Part shown: positions 12,009-17,791 of the stretch, one piece after another
Numbering within the stretch: the first letter of the stretch is position 1
Layout of the letters: the number at the start of each line of letters is the position of its first letter
Source: Cacconaster sp045601245
GTDB taxonomy: Bacteria > Bacteroidota > Bacteroidia > Bacteroidales > UBA932
Length of the DNA: 17,791 nt
Direction: 5' to 3'
Assembly: GCA_045601245.1 (NCBI GenBank)
Contig: JAZRZH010000015.1
Coordinates: forward strand, 1-17,791
Notes under the pieces: model-generated
Told to the model about the DNA's origin: nothing
What the model saw: the letters and a program-made list of their open reading frames with translations, nothing else
Databases searched by the model: none
Position numbers and translations under genes: made by a program

Positions 12009-14489
12009 CTATCCTCTTCTCCTGATGGATTCCTCGATTTTGATGATATTGTACAGATCGCGACCGCGGGCACGCACCTCAATGGCCGACGGGAGTGTAA
12101 AGCGGCCGCCAAAAATGTCCTCGAGCCTGTCAAGTGGCGCAACGACCTCAGGGTTGTTGGAAGCTCCGGGATATTCGCCGAATATGCCGAGAGTCGGGCC
12201 GTAGGCTATGCCGCCGTTGGCAAATTTCGGGAGAGATGATATTACAGATATGATGGATGCGGCGATGGTGGCAGCGGCAGCCACCGCCAGCGCCGGACCG
12301 ACGGCAGGGATGCCGGCGACGGCGGCAGTACCCTCGGCCACCGCGTCACCCACTGCAGCAGTCGTCTTCTTTTTATGCGCTGCTGTCAACGTATTGATGG
12401 CCGGTATGGCCTGCGCGACGGCACGCAGCATATTGCCGATCCACGACATCCAGGATCCGGCACTCTCGCTCATTATGCCGTTCAGACCCTCGAACGCCAT
12501 CGACAGGGAGGTTAGGGCATCTGTGGCACCTGCAATCTTGTCTGTGTCAAAAGGAGCCTTGGCCATTGCCGTGGACGTGTCCTGCATTGTGTCAAGAAAA
12601 TCCTGCAGCCCCAGCATATCGGCCGCTTCGTCAAGCAGGGTGCTGAGGTCAAGCAAATCGTCCTTGCTTTTCCCGTACAAATTGTCTATTCCTGTGACGA
12701 AACTTTCAAACGCCTTATCGTTCTGTTCTTCCCACATAGCCTCCTCCTCTCGGAGAGCTTCTATCGCGCTGAGGTCCTCCATGACGGCAGACATGTCGAG
12801 CACAGCGGTCTTCTTACCACTGCCGCCTCCAAGAGGCTTCGTTCCTCCGATTCCCCCGACCGCATCAGAGGCCGCTTTCGCAGCAGCAACACATTCCTTG
12901 AGCTGAATCTGCAAACCTTCAGCGTTGGAACGTGCCTGATTAAGAGATTCAACGGCAGCCGTGTATTCTTTCGGTTTCGGAGTCTCCCAGAATTGTTCCA
13001 CCTGAATGGGGTTCTCCTCATCGTTCATGTCCCCGCCGACGACCCGGACCTTGTTCTTCAATGGGGTCCAGATGATCTTCTCCTCCATTTCCCTCACAGC
13101 TTTCTCGGCTTCATCCTGTGCAACCAGAGCCTCCCCGTATTGGGCGGCCAGAAGTTTCGCCTTTGCCTCGTACCCGAGCTGACGGCAGTATGCCTCACTC
13201 TTCGCCGTAAGGGTGTCGTACCATTCCGCAGCCGTGCTGTGATATCCGAACGACTCTCCGTATTTCCCGTTCAGTTCGTCAACCTTGTCCTTCTCCTTCT
13301 TGTGCTTCTCTATGATGTCTTCCAGGGCTCCGATCTCAAGCATTATCTGACCGCGCGCCTCACCGGCGGCACGGCCGTACTCCGCCGTCGCATCATCAAC
13401 CTCTCTGATTGCGGCTTCTGCGTCGGAACTCTTATCCCTGAGCTTCCCGATAAGCGTAATCAGTCCGGTGATTGCAACCGATACGCCGAGGGTGATTGCC
13501 GCCTCAAGAGCCACCACCTCGAGTTTGAGAGCCCTGGTGGCGGTGGCTGCGTTGTACTGTGCCACTCCGAGAATCTTTGCGGCGACAGCCTGAGTCTTCT
13601 GCGCGGCAGCTGCGGCGAGACTTGCCACCTTCATCCCTACAGATGACTTTTTGGCAGCCTCTATAGCCTGAGCCACCTTCACGATATCCGCAGTGGTGGA
13701 TGTGAACAGGCTTAATTGCTTTAGAGCAGGCTCCATCTGGATAGCGAATGCTCCGATATTCTCTCGCATCTTTCCAAGCCTGTTTTCTGCCTGCTGCAAC
13801 ACTCCGACGGGGGTCTTGGCCATCTCGTAGTTCATCCCTCCTACTGACTGCCCCACAACCTCTGCCAGCATCGCCGCTCGTTCTGCTTCGTTGCCATAAA
13901 GCAGTACCGCTTCCTGGGCTTCAGTGAATTCGTAACCGTAGCGTGAAAGCGCCTTGGTCTGGCCGTTCATCACCTTGCCCAGCATGGTGGCGATCTGCGT
14001 GGCGGATTCAGCAGAGGCTCCTAGACCGTACTGCTGGACTGTCATGTCATTGACTATAGGTATGAGCGTCTTGAGAGAGTCTGAAAACTCAAGGTATGTT
14101 GCTAATTCTTGGGCTGCCGAAACCTGAACATCACCGGCTACGACACCAAGCCTTTCCTGTTCGTCACAGAAGTTCTTGATTGACTGAATTTCATCATCAG
14201 ATGCATCCATGGTGTTACGCATGGCGGTGGCAAGCTTTGTTTCGACTTCTACAGCCGTCTTGTAATCCTGGGTCAGGTTGGATACGTATCCATGTAGATT
14301 CTGAACGGCTGAGGACAAACCATCGAAGATCTGTCCCAATGAAGCCATGCTGACCAAACTCTTGTCCAAATCATCTGCCCTGTCTTTTACTGTATTAATA
14401 GCATTTGCCAGATCATCCGCATTGACAGTGACATCCTTGAAGGTGCCACCATCATTGATCTGTATTTTTAATGTAACATTCTGTGACAT
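12009..14489 (-). CDS. Tail tape measure protein (826 aa)
   Basis: Residues about 70-260 carry the TP901-type tape measure core (KLATAMRNTM, QELATYLEF, GLGASAESATQIATMLGKVM, KTPVGVLQQAENRLGKMREN). Residues about 285-350 are a long hydrophobic helical region (SLAAAAAQKTQAVAAK, AAITLGVSVAITGLITLIG) like those proposed to enter the host membrane during DNA entry. A charged helical and coiled-coil region follows, then an alanine-rich hydrophobic stretch and the C-terminal signature FANGGIAYGPTLG, FGEYPGASNNPEVVAPLDRL found in many such proteins. The length suggests a fairly short tail (about 120 nm by the usual 0.15 nm per residue rule). The gene is preceded by the frameshifted chaperone pair, the standard order, apart from the plus-strand gene at 14543-14698. 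Confidence 0.92.
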   Translation of the reverse strand: MSQNVTLKIQINDGGTFKDVTVNADDLANAINTVKDRADDLDKSLVSMASLGQIFDGLSSAVQNLHGYVSNLTQDYKTAVEVETKLATAMRNTMDASDDEIQSIKNFCDEQERLGVVAGDVQVSAAQELATYLEFSDSLKTLIPIVNDMTVQQYGLGASAESATQIATMLGKVMNGQTKALSRYGYEFTEAQEAVLLYGNEAERAAMLAEVVGQSVGGMNYEMAKTPVGVLQQAENRLGKMRENIGAFAIQMEPALKQLSLFTSTTADIVKVAQAIEAAKKSSVGMKVASLAAAAAQKTQAVAAKILGVAQYNAATATRALKLEVVALEAAITLGVSVAITGLITLIGKLRDKSSDAEAAIREVDDATAEYGRAAGEARGQIMLEIGALEDIIEKHKKEKDKVDELNGKYGESFGYHSTAAEWYDTLTAKSEAYCRQLGYEAKAKLLAAQYGEALVAQDEAEKAVREMEEKIIWTPLKNKVRVVGGDMNDEENPIQVEQFWETPKPKEYTAAVESLNQARSNAEGLQIQLKECVAAAKAASDAVGGIGGTKPLGGGSGKKTAVLDMSAVMEDLSAIEALREEEAMWEEQNDKAFESFVTGIDNLYGKSKDDLLDLSTLLDEAADMLGLQDFLDTMQDTSTAMAKAPFDTDKIAGATDALTSLSMAFEGLNGIMSESAGSWMSWIGNMLRAVAQAIPAINTLTAAHKKKTTAAVGDAVAEGTAAVAGIPAVGPALAVAAAATIAASIISVISSLPKFANGGIAYGPTLGIFGEYPGASNNPEVVAPLDRLEDIFGGRFTLPSAIEVRARGRDLYNIIKIEESIRRRG

Positions 14490-14520
14490 TTTGTTTTTTG
14501 GATAGAATTTGCTAAATTGC
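14490..14520 (+). promoter_or_regulatory. Possible weak plus-strand promoter for the 51-aa gene
   Basis: TTTG at 14490-14493 and TAAATTGC at 14513-14520 are spaced by 19 bases. The -33 box is exact; the -7 box keeps TAnnTT but ends GC instead of TG. It lies 22 bases before the plus-strand ATG at 14543, a suitable distance. The match is imperfect and may be chance. Confidence 0.35.
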
Positions 14521-14542
14521 AGTCAAACAAGTAGAAAGGTTT

Positions 14543-14698
14543 ATGAAAGAGCTCATCAAACTGGTTTTGGACTTCGTAATGGACTATCCCGGATATTCTA
14601 TTACAGCGGTTATCCTTTTTGTGCTATTCATCTTTTTTACCATAGCTGCATGCGATGAGAATATAATCAAGAAAGATCATGTGCCTTGGTTCTGGTGA
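14543..14698 (+). CDS. Plus-strand membrane microprotein, candidate moron (51 aa)
   Basis: The product begins MKELIKLVLDFVMDYPGYS, has one hydrophobic helix at about residues 19-36 (SITAVILFVLFIFFTIAA) and a short polar tail ending DHVPWFW. AGAAAGG lies a few bases before the ATG. The gene is AT-rich compared with its neighbours and points against the whole late operon, filling the gap between the tail chaperone and tape measure genes; its last 22 bases overlap the end of the chaperone frame. Independent single genes inserted this way in tail operons are often lysogeny-expressed 'morons' (for example superinfection exclusion proteins that sit in the inner membrane). That role is inferred from size, topology and place; no family was recognised. 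Confidence 0.6.
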   Translation: MKELIKLVLDFVMDYPGYSITAVILFVLFIFFTIAACDENIIKKDHVPWFW

Positions 14699-15021
14699 TC
14701 AAGCCGTCTTTTGATTTCCTCCATCCTTTCCCTTGTACTCTTTGCCACAGCTTTCGGTGGCTTTTTTTCGTCCCAGTCGAAGACCATTACATCACGTGGA
14801 TTGAGGCGGTCCTTGCAGAACGGCTGCATGATGCCAGTTATCAGGAATCGGGTCTGCTCCCAGGACTGATGCATCCGAGACTCATGTAGCCTGTGCCAGG
14901 CCGTGACAATCTCCGAGAATTCAAAAGGGGTGCATCGGTCAAAGTCTTGCATGCTCATCCCCACGCACCCCATCGCAAATCCCAACAGGGCCTCTATGCT
15001 TTCAGGCTTCCCGTCGAGTCT
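14677..15021 (-). CDS. Tail assembly chaperone, frameshift extension (GT-type, 114 codons)
   Basis: This is the -1 frame part of the chaperone. It continues from the A9 run as RLDGKPESIEALLGFAMGCVG and runs through FSEIVTAWHRLHESR to the stop at 14677. It has no convincing start codon of its own (only a TTG near 14985 and an internal ATG), so it is probably made only as a fusion with the upstream frame, giving about 204 residues. In phage lambda the corresponding gpG-T fusion links the tape measure to the tube protein; the short and long forms act together in tail assembly and are absent from the virion. The place between tube and tape measure genes is the standard one. Its C-terminal codons carry one copy of the 20-base repeat. 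Confidence 0.8.
   Translation of the reverse strand, partial: RLDGKPESIEALLGFAMGCVGMSMQDFDRCTPFEFSEIVTAWHRLHESRMHQSWEQTRFLITGIMQPFCKDRLNPRDVMVFDWDEKKPPKAVAKSTRERMEEIKRRLDHQNQGT
14680..14699. repeat. Exact 20-bp direct repeat, copy 1
   Basis: TGTGCCTTGGTTCTGGTGAT, identical to 16308-16327. This copy covers the last codons of the chaperone extension on the minus strand and the last codons of the plus-strand 51-residue gene. The flanking bases differ from those of copy 2, so the identity is exactly 20 bases. Confidence 0.9.
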
Positions 15022-15290
15022 TTTTTTTTGCCGTCAACGTCATCATCGAAGAATTGGCCGATTGTCTGTAGATCCATGGAGTCGGCGAACTTCTCCAGGT
15101 CCATATCGAACATCACATCCTTTGCATTGCAGGCGCTGACTACGCAGCACCATATAAGGACTACGAGATCAGACAGATCCTTGGATCCGAGCTCAGAAAC
15201 CTCACGTCCTGTTTCGGACTTGAAGCGGCGTACTGCGCCCATGGTCATCTGGCAGGGATACTCCTTGCCGTTGATGTTGATTTTCTGCAT
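14994..15290 (-). CDS. Tail assembly chaperone, short form (G-type, 98 aa)
   Basis: A 98-residue acidic, mostly helical protein (MQKININGKEYPCQMTMGAV, DLVVLIWCCVVSACNAKDV, DLEKFADSMDLQTIGQFFDD) directly follows the tail tube gene by three bases. Size, helix content, position and the downstream overlapping frame fit the gpG-type chaperones that coat the tape measure before tube polymerisation. Near the 3' end, codons 88-90 are nine consecutive A residues, where a -1 slip joins the extension at 14677-15021. Without the slip, translation ends as DSTGSLKA at 14994. Confidence 0.85.
   Translation of the reverse strand: MQKININGKEYPCQMTMGAVRRFKSETGREVSELGSKDLSDLVVLIWCCVVSACNAKDVMFDMDLEKFADSMDLQTIGQFFDDDVDGKKKDSTGSLKA
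15021..15029 (-). promoter_or_regulatory. Programmed -1 frameshift site (nine A on the minus strand)
   Basis: The minus strand reads GGC followed by nine A and then GACTCG. In the zero frame this is G-K-K-K-D-S; slipping back one base gives G-K-K-K-R-L-D-G and opens the extension frame. A runs of this type are known slippery sites, and frameshifting between the two tail chaperone frames is conserved across long-tailed phages. No strong downstream hairpin is obvious. Confidence 0.85.
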
Positions 15291-15293
15291 GGC

Positions 15294-15779
15294 CTAATCC
15301 TCCTCTGCGCTACCGCCGCCCTGCTGGGAAGACGGGCTGAACTTCGTCTCGTCGATGTCAACGGGTCCGTCGTTGTCGAGCGTGATGTTGTAGGTGGTGT
15401 CCTCGCCGGCAGGCTCCCCGATCTCGAGAGCCGAGATGATGAAATCTCCGGAGACGTACGGGTTTGAGTCGTTGCCACGATGGAAGCCTTTCACCTCCAC
15501 AGGTTTTCCGACTTTCCACTTGTTAAGGAAGTCAGAAACTCCAGCTTCGCCCTCGGAATAGACAGCGATTCCTTCTGCTTTGATCTGAACGGCAAGACCC
15601 GTCACGCGCTTCTTTTTGAAGAGCGATGCGTTGCTCTGGGTTGCACTTGCGGCTGGCTTGACCGCCATGTCCTTGGTCTCCGTAGAGAACGAGAGGGTAT
15701 GACTTGTAGCATGACCGGTGGCGTCGCCGCCGAAACTGATCAGCAGGTCGGAACCGTTTACGTACTGTGTTGTATCCAT
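15294..15779 (-). CDS. Major tail tube protein (161 aa)
   Basis: A beta-rich protein starting MDTTQYVNGSDLLISFGGDA, with strands HTLSFSTETKDM and VTGLAVQIKAEGI, then VSGDFIISALEIG and TTYNITLDNDGPVDI. This is the layout of TP901-1-type tail tube proteins in Bacteroides phages. It polymerises as hexameric rings around the tape measure to form the DNA channel. The position directly before the chaperone pair supports the call. The C-terminus (SSQQGGGSAEED) is a flexible acidic tail. The gene starts 19 bases after the spanin-like gene, the largest gap in this part of the operon apart from the plus-strand insertion. Confidence 0.85.
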   Translation of the reverse strand: MDTTQYVNGSDLLISFGGDATGHATSHTLSFSTETKDMAVKPAASATQSNASLFKKKRVTGLAVQIKAEGIAVYSEGEAGVSDFLNKWKVGKPVEVKGFHRGNDSNPYVSGDFIISALEIGEPAGEDTTYNITLDNDGPVDIDETKFSPSSQQGGGSAEED

Positions 15780-15797
15780 TTGAAAAGTGTTTGAATT

Positions 15798-16307
15798 TTA
15801 TTTGAACAGTTTGATTATCTTGATTAGCAGGATTGCCAGGAACGTCGCTCCGAGCCAGATCAGGGCCTTCTGCCACCACTTGATGACGTTCACGGTCTGA
15901 GTCACCGTCACCGTCACCGTCTCAGATGTCTCCATGGAATGTACCGACTCCTTGACGAAGCTGGAGTCCGTCGCCTGGACGGGAATGTCCATCTGCTGCT
16001 CCAGCATCCGGGGCTTGGTCGCCAGGCCGTGGTCGAACGATCCGTCCGGATGGACGGTGACGGTCGACACGGCATAGTCGTTCTCGATCACGTCGACGGA
16101 GTCCCTTACGTTGCGTCTGGTCTCTCTGATCTCCGGCAATGGCACCTGCACGAGCACCGGCACAAGCTCCGTGCGTGTAGTGGTCCGGAGCGCCACCGTC
16201 ACGCTGTCCCTCACCGCTGCATCCCGGACGGGTACGGCCTTTGGAGCGCCGCACCCGACCGAAAGCAGGGCTGAAAAAAGAAGGAATATGAGCGAAACTG
16301 GTTTCAT
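15798..16307 (-). CDS. Probable unimolecular spanin (169 aa)
   Basis: Residues 1-19 are a lipoprotein-type signal (MKPVSLIFLLFSALLSVGC; Cys19 would be lipidated; the -3 residue is Ser, so the lipobox is slightly atypical). Residues about 20-143 are periplasmic, charged and beta-prone, with a VTVTVTQTVNV run. Residues about 146-166 form a transmembrane helix (ALIWLGATFLAILLIKII) with a basic end. An outer-membrane lipid anchor at one end and an inner-membrane helix at the other is the known layout of unimolecular spanins such as T1 gp11, which fuse the two membranes in the last step of lysis. The neighbouring amidase two genes upstream supports a lysis cassette. A plain membrane lipoprotein is the alternative. 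Confidence 0.75.
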   Translation of the reverse strand: MKPVSLIFLLFSALLSVGCGAPKAVPVRDAAVRDSVTVALRTTTRTELVPVLVQVPLPEIRETRRNVRDSVDVIENDYAVSTVTVHPDGSFDHGLATKPRMLEQQMDIPVQATDSSFVKESVHSMETSETVTVTVTQTVNVIKWWQKALIWLGATFLAILLIKIIKLFK

Positions 16308-16681
16308 TGTGCCTTGGTTCTGGTGATGGTCCTGATGCCTGAGAGCTGCTGCTGCAGCTGCTCGATGAGCTCGGACTGGCGGGCGTTCTCGTCACGCAGG
16401 TGTGCGACCTCCTCGCGGAGCGCCGCATTCTCCTTCAGGAGCCGCTCCTGGGCTTTGGTGAGGTCCAGGTTCTCCGCCCGGAGCGTCACCACCTGGTCCC
16501 TCAGTTTGATGACCTCGTCCATGAGGTCGCGGTTTTTCGCGGACAGCATGTCGATGGAGCCCTGCAGGTCTGACAGGAAGTCGTTCCTGCGTTTTCGATG
16601 GCCCGTGAAATAGCCTATCACGGCCGTGACGATCGGAGCGACTATCAACTCCACGATGCTGAGTATCCCCATGTCCTCCAT
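16304..16681 (-). CDS. Membrane-anchored coiled-coil protein, lysis cassette (125 aa)
   Basis: An N-terminal hydrophobic helix (residues about 5-23, ILSIVELIVAPIVTAVIGYF) is followed by a basic patch (HRKRRND) and then about 75 residues of heptad repeats (DLMDEVIKLRDQVVTLRAEN, ERLLKENAALREEVAHLRDE). The basic patch after the helix suggests that the N-terminus faces out and the coil lies in the cytoplasm, which argues against a classical inner-membrane spanin. The start at 16679-16681 is chosen because TGATG overlaps the stop of the amidase; a start ten codons upstream is possible. It overlaps the spanin-like gene by four bases. A holin or regulator of lysis timing is a guess from context. Its last codons carry repeat copy 2. 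Confidence 0.7.
   Translation of the reverse strand: MEDMGILSIVELIVAPIVTAVIGYFTGHRKRRNDFLSDLQGSIDMLSAKNRDLMDEVIKLRDQVVTLRAENLDLTKAQERLLKENAALREEVAHLRDENARQSELIEQLQQQLSGIRTITRTKAQ
16308..16327. repeat. Exact 20-bp direct repeat, copy 2
   Basis: TGTGCCTTGGTTCTGGTGAT, identical to 14680-14699. On the minus strand it encodes the last residues of the coiled-coil protein (ITRTKA), in a different frame from copy 1 (DHQNQGT), so shared protein function does not explain the identity. Confidence 0.9.
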
Positions 16682-17151
16682 CACTGTATCACTCCTAGTG
16701 TCCTGAGCCACTTCTGCACGTCGAAGCAGGGGCAGTCCTTGGCTGCAATCTCGTTGTGGCCGATGATCCTGACTTGAGGGAAACGCCGGTGGAAGGAGGT
16801 GACATAAGCCCTCATCACCCTGAGCTGTGCGGCCGTCCGGGTGTCCTTGGACGTTTTTGCGTCCGAGGCAAGCCCGCCCACATACACCACATGACGGCTC
16901 ACGCTGTTGTAGCCTTTGGCTCCGTTGGTTATCTCCCAGTCATCCACCTGCGCGTCTTCGTTATTGTCGACAAGCCTCTCCACACGGCCGTCCAGATGGA
17001 TCATGTCCGTGTATCCCACTTGCTTCCATCCGCGGCCGCCCTTGGAGACCGGGGAGGTGTGCCAGCGGCGTATGTCGTCGGAGCTCACCTCCCGGCCTTC
17101 GGGAGTGGCTGTGCAGTGGAGCACAAGGTATTTGAGCGGCTTGCCCATCAC
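16681..17151 (-). CDS. N-acetylmuramoyl-L-alanine amidase, endolysin (156 aa)
   Basis: This is an Amidase_2-type zinc enzyme that cuts the bond between N-acetylmuramic acid and L-alanine in peptidoglycan. Visible signatures are LVLHCTATPEGR (zinc ligand His12), DIRRWHTSP, GYTDMIHLDG, VYVGGL, DTRTAAQ, IIGHNEIAAKDCPCFD (zinc ligands His132 and, most likely, Cys140). The fold is complete and of normal length for single-domain phage amidases, with no separate cell-wall-binding domain and no signal peptide, so it needs a holin to reach the wall. It may start at codon 1 or 2 (MMG). It is followed with overlap by the membrane coiled-coil and spanin-like genes, forming a lysis cassette placed before the tail genes. 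Confidence 0.93.
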   Translation of the reverse strand: MMGKPLKYLVLHCTATPEGREVSSDDIRRWHTSPVSKGGRGWKQVGYTDMIHLDGRVERLVDNNEDAQVDDWEITNGAKGYNSVSRHVVYVGGLASDAKTSKDTRTAAQLRVMRAYVTSFHRRFPQVRIIGHNEIAAKDCPCFDVQKWLRTLGVIQ

Positions 17152-17169
17152 GTCAGAAAGGGGTGTCGG

Positions 17170-17619
17170 TTAATAATTGGTCGCAGGATTGTCAGGCAGC
17201 TGCCTGTCGCCAGGACAGAGGATTGCGTTCCGTATATAATGTGGCGCCGCCTTTCCTGTAGTATCAGTCAGATAATGTAACTTCGCCGGCCCGGACTCGA
17301 CGGGAGGACGCCACAGCCTTACTCCGTACAAGGGCAGAGGCTTGGGCGCATCCTCGGGTCTGAGCATCGGCATCCTCTCCACGGAGAGGTCCGCGAGCAG
17401 AACGGGGGCTTCGACGTTCAGAGCGTCGAACACGATAGTGTCGGCAGACTGGAAACGGTGGAAGTCAACATATGCGGGCGCCTGCATGATATCCAGCTGG
17501 AGGAACGGGGCTTCCGCGATGATTCCGGGAGGTTCAGGGGCGGATGCCTGCCCGTAGGAGGGGGCGGCCATACTGGCCGCAAGCAGCGCGACAGCTGCCA
17601 GAGAAAGTAACTTTTTCAT
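17170..17619 (-). CDS. Exported protein of unknown function (149 aa)
   Basis: A clear signal peptide (MKKLLSLAAVALLAASMAAP, cleavage probable after SYGQA) precedes about 125 residues that are rich in proline and hydrophobic residues (PEPPGIIAEAPFLQLDIMQ) and end LCPGDRQLPDNPATNY. There is no lipobox and no second membrane segment, so a periplasmic or outer-membrane-associated product is expected. It lies 18 bases upstream of the amidase, so it could belong to the lysis cassette or be an exported accessory factor. I do not recognise a family. Confidence 0.7.
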   Translation of the reverse strand: MKKLLSLAAVALLAASMAAPSYGQASAPEPPGIIAEAPFLQLDIMQAPAYVDFHRFQSADTIVFDALNVEAPVLLADLSVERMPMLRPEDAPKPLPLYGVRLWRPPVESGPAKLHYLTDTTGKAAPHYIRNAILCPGDRQLPDNPATNY

Positions 17620-17669
17620 ATTAGATCATTGGATAATAGTTAACGAAAATGAATGGGTGGAAGCCGTTA

Positions 17670-17791
17670 TTACTGGACTTCAGGACCGTCGTCCTCGGGA
17701 TCATCGTCCTCGGGATCATCGTCCTCGGGATCCTCCTCTTCAGCGCGGCCGTCGAGCCATACGACCTCCTCGTCGAAGGCGATGCAGGTGT
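17670..17791 (-). CDS. C-terminal end of a gene cut by the window edge
   Basis: Only the last 39 codons are visible, ending in two TAA stops (17670-17672 and 17667-17669). The sequence reads FDEEVVWLDGRA followed by a strongly acidic tail built on DPEDD repeats and ending GPEVQ. By position it should be a head-tail completion or other morphogenesis protein; the fragment is too short to name. Confidence 0.6.
   Translation of the reverse strand, partial: TCIAFDEEVVWLDGRAEEEDPEDDDPEDDDPEDDGPEVQ
17691..17735 (-). repeat. Three 15-bp tandem repeats in the cut gene
   Basis: GTCCTCGGGATCATC occurs three times in a row (17691-17705, 17706-17720, 17721-17735, the last with ATC changed to CTC). In the minus-strand protein it encodes the acidic DPEDD units. 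Confidence 0.85.

Noticed and set aside
9756..14489. A contractile-tail (myovirus) reading
   Set aside because: No sheath, baseplate wedge or LysM tail protein is seen between tube and tape measure; the order tube, chaperone pair, tape measure, hub fits a siphovirus.

Overview
The window reads as the late (tail and lysis) region of a temperate, siphovirus-type phage or prophage of a gut Bacteroidales host. The host call rests on promoters of the Bacteroidetes type (TTTG, 19 bases, TAnnTTTG), A-rich leaders without strong Shine-Dalgarno sequences, and tail-fibre, amidase and small-protein families typical of Bacteroides-group prophages. Nearly everything is on the minus strand, so transcription runs from the right edge of the window to the left. 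No sheath protein, integrase, transposase, reverse transcriptase or tRNA is visible.

In transcription order (right to left): the acidic C-terminus of a cut gene (17670-17791); an exported protein (17170-17619); a lysis cassette of zinc amidase, a membrane-anchored coiled-coil protein and a probable unimolecular spanin (15798-17151); the tail tube protein (15294-15779); a tail assembly chaperone pair joined by a -1 frameshift on nine A residues (14677-15290); the tape measure protein (12009-14489); a large tail hub/tip protein (9756-12005); a modular tail fibre with HTHSQYL motifs (8090-9751); more tip or fibre proteins and two small proteins (6368-8086); a 607-residue fibre-like protein carrying an N-terminal-nucleophile hydrolase domain (4507-6330); an AT-richer set of short tail proteins ending in a BspA-like leucine-rich-repeat fibre (1760-4487); three small membrane proteins (976-1756); and a terminator. 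A separate two-gene unit with its own promoter and terminator follows (405-912). At the far left lie a plus-strand small gene, a bidirectional terminator and three direct repeats (11-73) that could be transposase-binding sites at a phage end.

The most interesting items are: (1) the choloylglycine-hydrolase/acid-ceramidase-like domain inside a tail protein, with its nucleophile Cys217 internal, so that autocleavage would be expected; (2) a candidate plus-strand small RNA at about 3056-3128, with a perfect Bacteroidetes promoter and a terminator, made of two hairpins of the same architecture and lying antisense to the leader of the LRR fibre gene; (3) a plus-strand 51-residue membrane protein inserted head-on between the tail chaperone and tape measure genes; and (4) an exact 20-base repeat at the ends of two unrelated genes, one of them beside that insertion.

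The tail genes are almost gapless or overlap by 1-4 bases, which fits one long late transcript. The genes below about 4500 are visibly AT-richer than the tail core, which fits frequent exchange of host-recognition genes.
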